A stretch of 11,583 bases of DNA from Baffinella frigidus (lineage: Eukaryota > Cryptophyceae > Cryptomonadales > Baffinellaceae), in the NCBI GenBank assembly GCA_026770585.1, contig MU647318.1, forward strand, positions 1-11,583, given 5' to 3'. Under the pieces are notes generated by a model. That model made no database searches, had not been told where the DNA came from, and worked only from the letters and a program-made list of their open reading frames with translations. The translations under genes and the position numbers were made by a program. Below, one piece after another: positions 7,375 through 11,583 of this stretch; position 1 is the stretch's first letter; each line of letters starts with the position of its first letter.

Positions 7375-7452
7375 ATACGGATTGCCTACCGTAGGGTCGT
7401 ATGTCTTATCGCCGAGGGGTTATTCAGAATCCCTTCGAAGTCCGCTGTGTGG
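7375..7452 (-). mobile_element. Family D solo arm in exon copy C
   Basis: The reverse complement reads CCACACAGCGGACTTCGAAG, GCGATAAGAC and CGACCCTACGGTAGGCAATC, parallel to the left arm of the full element at 9570. Part of its tip (AGTCCGCTGTGTGGCAC) is duplicated at 7474-7490. Confidence 0.75.
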
Positions 7453-7508
7453 CACTCCTAAACCCAAACCCGCAGTCCGCTGTGTGGCACTCCTAAACCT
7501 AAACACTC

Positions 7509-7572
7509 CTAAACCCAAACCCGCCAAATTCAAGCGCCAAACACACCCTAAACCCTGAAACCCTAAAACCAG
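7509..7572 (+). repeat. Telomere-like intron segment before exon copy D
   Basis: The words CCTAAACCCAAACCCGCC, CAAATTCAAGCGCC and CACACCCTAAACCCTGAAAC lead into AAAACCAG. The same segment precedes copy C (about 7246-7308), giving a direct repeat of about 264 bp between copies C and D. Degenerate CCCTAAA heptamers make up much of it. Confidence 0.7.
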
Positions 7573-7638
7573 ATCGACAACGAGGATTTCAAGGAGGATG
7601 TTGGGCAAGGGCGTGCCCTTTTGCAGAAGGAGGACAGC
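7573..7638 (+). pseudogene. Exon copy D, 5' 22 codons
   Basis: It is almost identical to copy C except AAC to AGC in the last codon. From the stop just upstream (7564) the frame is open to 7896. It runs through the family D solo arm (7639-7709) and a short spacer encoding SKPKPQTQ into the intact copy E in the same frame. A fused two-copy reading frame of 110 codons therefore exists, although splicing may never use it. Confidence 0.6.
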
Positions 7639-7709
7639 ATACGGATTGCCTACCGTAGGGTCTTGTCGCTTAGGGGTTCTTCAAAATCCCTTCGAAGTCC
7701 GCTGTGTGG
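7639..7709 (-). mobile_element. Family D solo arm in exon copy D
   Basis: It has the same boundaries as in copy C: it starts with ATACGGATTGCCTACCGTAG at the exon side and ends with CCGCTGTGTGG. The identical junction in B, C and D shows that the arm was there before the units were duplicated. Confidence 0.75.
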
Positions 7710-7743
7710 CACCAGCACTTCTAAACCCAAACCCCAAACCCAG

Positions 7744-7857
7744 ATCGACAATGAAGATTTCAAGGAGGATGTTGGGCAAGGGCGCGCGCTCTCGCAGAAG
7801 GAGGACAACAGACAGTCGGAACAATGGATGAAGGACGATCCCTACAACCGCCCCCAG
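7744..7857 (+). CDS. Intact 38-codon exon (copy E) of an unidentified gene
   Basis: CCCAAACCCAG precedes ATC and CCCCAG/GTAGCC follows, so both an acceptor and a donor are in place and the exon is exactly 114 nt, phase 0 at each side. It encodes a polar, charged segment: IDNEDFKEDVGQGRALSQ, then KEDNRQSEQWMKDDPYNRPQ. I do not recognise a family, and no hydrophobic core, signal peptide or catalytic motif is visible. Comparison with the copy at 8290-8519 shows substitutions at about ten codons but no indel, with four of these silent, as expected of sequence that was once translated. The donor is followed after nine bases by a family D arm (7869 on), so the intron is occupied by repeats. Confidence 0.5.
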
Positions 7858-7867
7858 GTAGCCCCTG

Positions 7868-7948
7868 CACACAGCGGACTACGAAGGGGTTTCTGAATAA
7901 ACCGTTAGTGGACCAGCCCTACGGTAGGGAATCCGTAGGGACACAGGG
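7868..7948 (+). mobile_element. Family D arm downstream of exon copy E
   Basis: GCACACAGCGGACTACGAAG, GGGTTTCTGAATAAACC, GTTAGTGGA and then the CCCTACGGTAGGGAATCCGT hairpin match the left arm of the family D element. Because it begins just after the donor, it forms the start of the presumed intron. Confidence 0.65.
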
Positions 7949-8008
7949 TTTTCCTGTCCCTACGGTAGGCAATCCGTAGGGACATAGGGGGGGAGGGGGG
8001 GTTCCTGC

Positions 8009-8029
8009 GATCCCTACAACCGCCCCCAG
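8009..8029 (+). pseudogene. Exon copy F, last seven codons with donor
   Basis: DPYNRPQ is encoded up to CAG/GTAGCC, identical to the end of copy E. Upstream it abuts TCCTGC, the same junction seen before copy G at 8282-8289. The following 60 bases, including a family D arm, repeat 7858-7912, so this is a direct duplication of about 77 bp. Confidence 0.65.
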
Positions 8030-8061
8030 GTAGCCCCTCCACACAGCGGACTACGAAGGGG

Positions 8062-8107
8062 TTTCTGAATAAACTGTTAGTGGATTTCTGAATAGACCAT
8101 GAGTGGA
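8062..8107 (+). repeat. 23-bp tandem duplication
   Basis: TTTCTGAATA then AACTGTTAGTGGA (8062-8084) is followed directly by TTTCTGAATA then GACCATGAGTGGA (8085-8107). It lies inside the second family D arm that begins about 8039. Confidence 0.75.
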
Positions 8108-8117
8108 TACGCCGTAT

Positions 8118-8270
8118 GTCCCTACGGTAGGCAATCCGTAGGGACACAGGGTTTTCCTGTCCCTACGGTAGGCAATCCGTAGGGACACAGGGTTTTCCTG
8201 TCCCTACGGTAGGCAATCCGTAGGGACACAGGGTTTTCCTGTCCCTACGGTAGGCAATCCGTAGGGACAT
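8118..8270. repeat. Tandem array of a 41-bp hairpin unit, four copies
   Basis: Units start at 8118, 8159, 8200 and 8241. Each contains a perfect stem GTCCCTACGG/CCGTAGGGAC around the 8-base loop TAGGCAAT, then the spacer ACAGGGTTTTCCT. Units are identical, the last ending in GACATAGGGG. A single related pair occurs at 7910-7990. The whole unit is conserved, including the spacer, so this is not a CRISPR array. Confidence 0.9.
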
Positions 8271-8289
8271 AGGGGGGGGGGGTCCTGCG

Positions 8290-8519
8290 AGAGGGCGGGC
8301 CCGAGAGCAGAAGGAGGACAGCAGACAGTCGGAACGGTGGATGAAGGACGATCTCATATGGAAACGCTTGTAATTGTTCAACTGGGTTTCAATCAAAATT
8401 ACTACACATTTGCTTTGATATTGCTGTTAAAGATCGTTTTGTGTAGTAAATTTCATTGAATCCAGTTTATGAATTGTAAGTGTTTCCGTATGAGATGAGG
8501 TCCATACGACCGCCCTGAG
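8290..8519 (+). pseudogene. Exon copy G, 3' part, interrupted by a foldback element
   Basis: The frame reads GRAREQKEDSRQSERWMKDD to 8352 and resumes at 8502 as PYDRPE, ending GAG/GTCTCC. It aligns codon for codon with copy E. The insert 8351-8496 falls within the DDP codons and would destroy this copy as an exon. The donor at 8520 is followed by a clean short intron. The 5' half of the exon is replaced by the 41-bp hairpin array. Confidence 0.6.
8351..8496. mobile_element. Foldback element with TTACTACAC core, copy 1
   Basis: ATCTCATATGGAAACGCTTG on the left pairs with the right end TGTTTCCGTATGAGAT. The arms continue through TACAATT, AACTGG and TTCAAT to AATTTACTACACAAA-like blocks either side of the centre. 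The same inner core occurs at 9440-9537 and 11168-11264, while the outer arms differ. It interrupts exon copy G. The exact target duplication is unclear. Confidence 0.85.
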
Positions 8520-8636
8520 GTCTCCTCTCCTGTACCCGCTGAAGGTTTCCATGTTGGTATCAACAATCAACTCTCCTCTATATTCGATCTCTCCTTGCCT
8601 TCCTTCCTCCCTCCCCTCCCTCCCTCCCCTCCCCAG
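8520..8636 (+). other. Candidate 117-nt intron
   Basis: GAG/GTCTCC at 8519/8520 corresponds exactly to the exon end seen in copy E. A long pyrimidine tract (about 8589-8633) ends in CCCCAG at 8636. This is the cleanest intron structure in the window. A following exon could start TTTCGTCAAGTC at 8637. Its frame (FRQVNSVATSS...) meets a stop at 8694, but a GC-type donor (TTCAG/GCAAGT) at 8670 would end it earlier. Confidence 0.5.
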
Positions 8637-8704
8637 TTTCGTCAAGTCAATTCCGTCGCCACCAGTTCAGGCAAGTCATCTCTCCCTCTACTGTAATGCA
8701 GCTG

Positions 8705-8777
8705 AGACGGCGGTATTGTAAAGCAACTGTATCAATTGCTTTACTGTTGTATGAGCTGCTTTACACTAACGCCGTCT
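8705..8777. mobile_element. Small foldback with TGTAAAGC arms
   Basis: AGACGGCGGTATTGTAAAGC on the left pairs with GCTTTACACTAACGCCGTCT on the right. The inner arms AACTGTATCAA and TTGCTTTACTG allow alternative pairing. The word TGTAAAGC also makes up the 18-bp tandem array at 10221-10290, and CTTCACACTAACG occurs near 10144. Confidence 0.75.
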
Positions 8778-8840
8778 TCTCTAAAGAGAGAAAACCATCA
8801 CGACCGCGACTCGTGCAGGCGCAGTAGGGCCCCTACGGTA

Positions 8841-8988
8841 GTACTGCCACTAGCCCTCCCAAGTGGCTCAAATAGTGCCTTGGAAGGTGTCCTACTGCAA
8901 CCAGGAGGGCCTACCGTAGGGGCCCTACCGTAGGGGCCCTACTGCCACCAGCCCTCCCAAGTGGCTCAAATCGTGCCCTGGAAGGTCT
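8841..8988 (+). repeat. Direct repeat of an arm segment
   Basis: TACTGCCACTAGCCCTCCCA followed by AGTGGCTCAAAT, GTGCC and GGAAGGT at 8842-8888 recurs at 8940-8986. Between them are two tandem copies of CTACCGTAGGGGCC. The second copy is also the left arm of the following foldback. Confidence 0.8.
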
Positions 8989-9087
8989 TCGATTTCACCT
9001 TGGTTCGGGGTCGGACCCGACCCCGATCCAAGGTAAATCGAAAGTGCCCCAGAGCAGTATGTGAGCCACCTCCACGGGCTAGTGGTG
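8945..9087. mobile_element. Foldback element, about 143 bp
   Basis: The strongest pairing is central: CGATTTCACCTTGG against CCAAGGTAAATCG around GGGGTCGGACCCGACCCC. Outer arms (AGTGGCTCAAAT against ATGTGAGCCACCT, and CACCAGCCC against GGGCTAGTGGTG) pair with more mismatches. The left arm is partly duplicated at 8841. Confidence 0.75.
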
Positions 9088-9179
9088 TGCGTGCACGGAC
9101 AACCCTCATCGTGTTGCTGGGCTGCCGCCAATGGCTTCGCAGTGTCTTTACTCGGGGGAACAATCACCCGCGCCCCTCC

Positions 9180-9361
9180 CCACACGAGGCTATCCATGCG
9201 AACAGATTCATAAGTCAATTATTGGATTATTGCCCAGGAAACACGCCAAAAGTCAGCAAATGATCACGTTTCCTCCTGGGTTTTTCGGGGGAAACGTGAT
9301 CATTTCCCCACAGATTTTCAAAACGCCCTTTTATTCTGTTCGCATGCATAGCCTCGTGTGG
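9180..9361. mobile_element. Foldback element, family C, copy 2
   Basis: CCACACGAGGCTATCCATGC pairs with the right end GCATGCATAGCCTCGTGTGG. The right half (AACGTGATCATTTCCC, then CAAAACGCCCTTTTATTCTG) matches copy 1 at 6674-6837, but the left interior does not. The interior holds its own hairpin, AAATGATCACGTTTCC against GGAAACGTGATCATTT (9259-9306), whose right arm contains the family-conserved GTGATCATTT. Confidence 0.85.
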
Positions 9362-9439
9362 CCCCGCTGCGCCTCGCCCAAATCACTGGGCGAGCGCCGC
9401 GGGAGGTTCGCCGCATTTTTATCCGGGGAAACCTGTTTT

Positions 9440-9537
9440 CCTTTCATTCGATTCCAATGAAAATTACTACACGAATGATTCAATGTTACTAGTAAGAACG
9501 AATTGTGCAGTAATTTTCATTGCCATCAAATGAAAGG
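9440..9537. mobile_element. Foldback element with TTACTACAC core, copy 2
   Basis: CCTTTCATTCGATTCCAATG on the left pairs with CATTGCCATCAAATGAAAGG on the right. The arms then run into AAAATTACTACAC and GTGCAGTAATTTT. The centre is TGTTACTAGTAAG. Outer arms differ from those of 8351 and 11168. Confidence 0.85.
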
Positions 9538-9569
9538 CACATTCTGCCTCCATTTCGGCGTTCCATAAG

Positions 9570-9732
9570 CCACACAGCGGACTGCGAAGGGATTTCAAAC
9601 AACCTTTAAGCGATAAGACCTACGACCCTACGGTAGGAAACCCGTAGGGACATAGGGGGGGTTCCTACGGATACGGTAACGGAGAATGCCTTAGATGTGA
9701 ACATATTTTTCCCTTCGTAGCCCGCTGTGTGG
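9570..9732. mobile_element. Foldback element, family D, complete copy
   Basis: CCACACAGCGGACTGCGAAG at the left end pairs with CTTCGTAGCCCGCTGTGTGG at the right end. The left interior reads GCGATAAGACCTACGACCCT, then the CCTACGGTAGG hairpin and GACATAGGGGGG. The arms pair for about 25 bp and the interior is asymmetric. It is the reference for the solo arms in exon copies B, C, D, E and F. Confidence 0.85.
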
Positions 9733-9768
9733 GGTGGACGCCTTAATTCCTGCGTCAACCTAATTCCG

Positions 9769-9988
9769 GCATTCCGTATCACCCTGCCGTATTGCATACT
9801 AATAGGGTAACGGCCTGAAAATGGGGTAGTTAGGCATACGGCATTGCCTAGGACCTCCTACCGTAGGCCGAGGGATCCTAGGACCAAAAGTCTCGGCCTA
9901 CGGTAGGAGGTCCTAGGCAATGCCATAGGCCTAACTACCCCATTTTCAGGCCGTTAGCCTATGAATACGGTAGCACCCTACGGAATGC
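9769..9988. mobile_element. Foldback element, family B, complete copy
   Basis: The core 9802-9962 is an almost perfect palindrome: ATAGGGTAACGGCCTGAAAA, CCTAGGACCTCCTACCGTAG, and the loop GGGATCCTAGGACCAAAAGT, then the mirror arm. Weaker pairing extends outward: GCATTCCGTA (9769) against TACGGAATGC (9988), and CCGTATT against AATACGG. One arm plus loop is found alone at 4387-4478. Confidence 0.9.
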
Positions 9989-10033
9989 AGGACGCCGCCA
10001 GTTCAGAGACGTCCGCTCTCCTTCGCCACGCCA

Positions 10034-10185
10034 GAGGGCTCGAGGGAAACCGACGCCTTATCCACGTCAGATATGACGTCATTGACTTAAGTATTCAGGG
10101 GATTTCCTCTGAAAAATGTCAAAGGGAGAGTGTAAAGCGGCTGCTTCACACTAACGGATAAGGCGTCGGTTTCCCTCGAGCCCTC
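10034..10185. mobile_element. Foldback element, 152 bp
   Basis: GAGGGCTCGAGGGAAACCGA pairs with TCGGTTTCCCTCGAGCCCTC. Arms of 30 bp (through CGCCTTATCC) are essentially perfect, with an unpaired interior that carries GTGTAAAGCGGCTGCTT. Its right edge abuts TTCCTCCGCCCGGAGAT (10187-10203), a fragment of the 49-codon exon. Confidence 0.85.
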
Positions 10186-10220
10186 GTTCCTCCGCCCGGA
10201 GATCCCTCGGCGAGGGAGAG

Positions 10221-10290
10221 TGTAAAGCGGCTGCTTATTGTAAAGCGGCTGCTTACTGTAAAGTGGCTGCTTACTGTAAAGCGGCTGCTG
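10221..10290. repeat. 18-bp tandem repeat, four units
   Basis: Units TGTAAAGCGGCTGCTTAT, TGTAAAGCGGCTGCTTAC and TGTAAAGTGGCTGCTTAC start at 10221, 10239 and 10257, with a final partial unit at 10275. Because 18 is a multiple of three, the minus strand reads repeated KQPLYS, but no start or domain supports translation. Confidence 0.9.
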
Positions 10291-10377
10291 CACACTAACG
10301 CGGTCCCTCCCCGCGCGTGACACCACGAAACTGTCTAACAGAGGGGTGAACGAAACTGTCTAAAAGATGAGTGAGAA

Positions 10378-10470
10378 AGGCATCCAGGGCTAAAGGCTTC
10401 CGAAACTAAAGCCGTCCAGGGCTGGAAACTTCCGAAACTAAAGCCGTCCAGGACTGAAGGCTTCCGAAAG
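10378..10470 (+). repeat. 32-bp minisatellite, first block
   Basis: Units of the form CGAAACTAAAGCCGTCCAGG followed by GCTGGAAACTTC repeat about three times. It directly precedes the partial exon copy at 10494. The same unit fills 10634-10740 before the intact exon, so minisatellite and exon start were duplicated together. Confidence 0.8.
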
Positions 10471-10493
10471 TGACGCTGTCTCGCCCCGCGCAG

Positions 10494-10518
10494 GACGATG
10501 CCAAGGCTTTCCTCCGCC
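10494..10518 (+). pseudogene. Partial copy of the 49-codon exon, first eight or nine codons
   Basis: After the acceptor-like CCCCGCGCAG it reads DDAKAFLRP, against DEGKTFLRP in the intact copy. Substitutions preserve length and frame. It then breaks off into TTTACAC-type repeat sequence. A further fragment reading FLRPEI lies at 10187-10204. Confidence 0.6.
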
Positions 10519-10633
10519 CAGGCGGTTCAGGGTGTAGGGTTCAGAGTTAACTGATGCATCAGTTGCTTTACACTCAAGTTCAGAGACGTCCCGCTCTCCC
10601 TCGGCGTCAGCTGCTTGACACTGAAGCTGTGCC

Positions 10634-10740
10634 TCCGAAACTAAAGTCATCCAGGGCTAAACGCTTCCAAAACTAAAGGCATCCAGGGCTGGAGGCTTCC
10701 GAAACTAAAGCCGTCCAGGACTGAAGGCTTCCGAAACTAA
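10634..10740 (+). repeat. 32-bp minisatellite, second block
   Basis: At least three units of the CGAAACTAAAGYCRTCCAGG type form the 3' part of the presumed intron before 10761. Confidence 0.8.
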
Positions 10741-10760
10741 CGCTGTCTCTCTCCGCGCAG

Positions 10761-10907
10761 GACGAAGGGAAGACGTTCCTCCGCCCGGAGATCTCCTCCG
10801 CGAGTCTGCAGAACCGCATGATCATCCTCGAGCGCCTCGAAAAGGCTCGGAAGCGGATCGATCGGAGGAAGAAAGGCACGCGCCTCCGCATGAAAATCGC
10901 CAAGCAG
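10761..10907 (+). CDS. 49-codon exon of an unidentified gene
   Basis: The acceptor is TGTCTCTCTCCGCGCAG and the donor is AAGCAG/GTCCGA, giving exactly 147 nt, phase 0 on both sides. It encodes DEGKTFLRPEISSASLQ, then NRMIILERLEKARKRIDR and RKKGTRLRMKIAKQ. The second half is strongly basic, with Ile/Leu spacing that could form an amphipathic helix. RKRIDRRKK could serve in nuclear localisation or nucleic-acid binding. I do not recognise a family. Its 3' third recurs twice downstream with the frame kept, each time before the same donor. The following intron is made of CCCGAAA heptamers. It may belong to the same gene as the 38-codon exon, since both are on the plus strand and both end in CAG, but nothing proves it. 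Confidence 0.5.
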
Positions 10908-11016
10908 GTCCGAAACCCGAAACCTGAGACCCGAAACCCGGAACCCGAAACCCGGAACCCGGAACCCGGAACCCGGAACCCGAAACCCGAAACCCGAAAC
11001 CCGAAACCCGAAACCC
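10908..11016 (+). repeat. CCCGAAA/CCCGGAA heptamer array in the intron
   Basis: Starting two bases inside the donor, about fifteen heptamers run in phase: CCCGAAA, CCTGAGA, several CCCGGAA, then five CCCGAAA. The unit is one base away from the telomere unit CCCTAAA. A second, more degenerate run is at 11038-11094, with a CCCGTAA variant. Confidence 0.9.
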
Positions 11017-11094
11017 TGCCTGTCGCTTGCTGAACATCCCAAACCCGAAACCTGAAACCCGAAACCCGTAACCCGAAACCCGAAATCCGAAACA

Positions 11095-11148
11095 CGGATT
11101 GAGCGGAGGAAGAAAGGCACGCGCCTCCGCATGAAAATCGCCAAGCAG
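11095..11148 (+). pseudogene. Second copy of the 49-codon exon, last 18 codons
   Basis: It reads RIERRKKGTRLRMKIAKQ and ends CAG/GTCCGAAACCC, the same donor as the intact copy. It differs at only two or three positions and keeps the frame. There is no acceptor: the copy starts inside the exon, directly after heptamer repeats. Confidence 0.7.
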
Positions 11149-11167
11149 GTCCGAAACCCGACACCCA

Positions 11168-11264
11168 CGGCAACGAAATTTACTACACAAATGGATCATA
11201 CTAGTAATTATTATCGCATTTTTGTAGTAAATTTTTAGTATTTTTGTGGTAAATTTCGTTGCCG
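11168..11264. mobile_element. Foldback element with TTACTACAC core, copy 3
   Basis: CGGCAACGAAATTTACTACA pairs with the right edge, GTGGTAAATTTCGTTGCCG. The centre contains TACTAGTAATTA. The right arm carries an extra internal block, so TTTGTAGTAAATTT and TTTGTGGTAAATTT occur in tandem. It sits in the intron-like sequence between the second and third exon copies. Confidence 0.9.
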
Positions 11265-11290
11265 GTGAGAGTTTATCATAAATACTCCCC

Positions 11291-11345
11291 GCGATTCGAT
11301 CGGAGGAAGAAGGGCACGCGCCTCCGCATGAAAATCGCCAAGCAG
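11291..11345 (+). pseudogene. Third copy of the 49-codon exon, last 18 codons
   Basis: Read from CGA at 11292 it gives RFDRRKKGTRLRMKIAKQ before CAG/GTCCGAAACCC. AAG replaces AAA silently in the KKG stretch. It has the same truncated start as the second copy but a different upstream junction. Confidence 0.7.
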
Positions 11346-11378
11346 GTCCGAAACCCGACACCCGCGACCCGAAACGCG

Positions 11379-11583
11379 GAACCCCGCCTGGTGATTTCCG
11401 CGCCCTCCCTCACTGTTGCCTGCCGCACATCCCAACCCCGACCAGAAACCCGAGACCCGAAACCTGAGACCAAAAACTAGAAACCAGCAACCCGAAACCC
11501 GAAACCCTGCCGGTTGATTTCCGCGCCCTCCCTCCCTGTTGCCTGCTCCACATCCCAACCCCGCAAGCCGAGACCCGAAACCT
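11379..11583 (+). repeat. Tandem repeat of about 123 bp with heptamer ends
   Basis: The block GATTTCCGCGCCCTCCCTC, GTTGCCTGC and CACATCCCAACCCC occurs at about 11391-11438 and again at 11514-11563. Each is followed by CCCGAAA-like heptamers. A short relative (TGCCTGTCGCTTGCTG, CATCCC) occurs at 11014-11040. The array runs off the window edge. Confidence 0.8.

Noticed and set aside
8118-8270. CRISPR-like array of palindromic repeats
   Set aside because: Spacers are as identical as the repeats, the context is eukaryotic, and no cas genes are present. It is a simple 41-bp tandem repeat.
10673-11173. Long minus-strand frames encoding repeated GFRVSGF
   Set aside because: They are the complement of CCCGAAA heptamers, which stay open because of the 7-mer periodicity over three frames. 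There is no domain, and the opposite strand has a better exon structure.

Overview
This window looks like nuclear DNA from a eukaryote, probably a unicellular alga or related protist. It has no bacterial gene organisation. It has exon-like blocks bounded by AG and GT, polypyrimidine tracts before some acceptors, a Krüppel-type C2H2 zinc finger, and telomere-type CCCTAAA heptamers (the TTTAGGG class found in plants, green algae and several alveolates). I cannot name the organism. No complete gene is visible. I see no rRNA, tRNA, CRISPR or bacterial operon.

Positions 1-5760 hold little recognisable coding sequence. They contain a 59-bp tandem duplication, dispersed repeats (1021-1088 with an inverted relative at 2793-2861; 1140-1235 with a direct relative at 4773-4867), an interstitial telomere tract at 3679-3703, and a series of long foldback (palindromic) elements. 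A broken two-finger C2H2 gene lies on the minus strand at 4479-4750. It carries a one-base frameshift and ends exactly where a half-size palindromic element begins. A GC-rich block at 5138-5760 is unexplained.

Positions 6250-8700 hold an array of repeated copies of one plus-strand exon (38 codons, phase 0 at both ends, intact at 7744-7857). The intervening introns are made largely of degenerate CCCTAAA-like repeats. Most copies are cut by foldback elements or single arms of them. The last copy (8290-8519) leads into a convincing 117-nt intron with a strong polypyrimidine tract.

Positions 8700-10360 are again dominated by foldback elements. From about 10370 to the end a second exon (49 codons, phase 0/0, 10761-10907) is present, with a partial upstream copy of its 5' part and two downstream copies of its 3' part. 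Its introns are built of 32-bp minisatellites and CCCGAAA/CCCGGAA heptamers. Both exons lie on the same strand and end in CAG before GT, so they may belong to one gene or gene family. That link is inference.

The unifying picture is a repeat-rich region in which at least fifteen foldback elements of several families, many sharing the 11-mer CCTACCGTAGG, have inserted into one another, into introns and into exon copies. Exon-plus-intron units have meanwhile duplicated locally.
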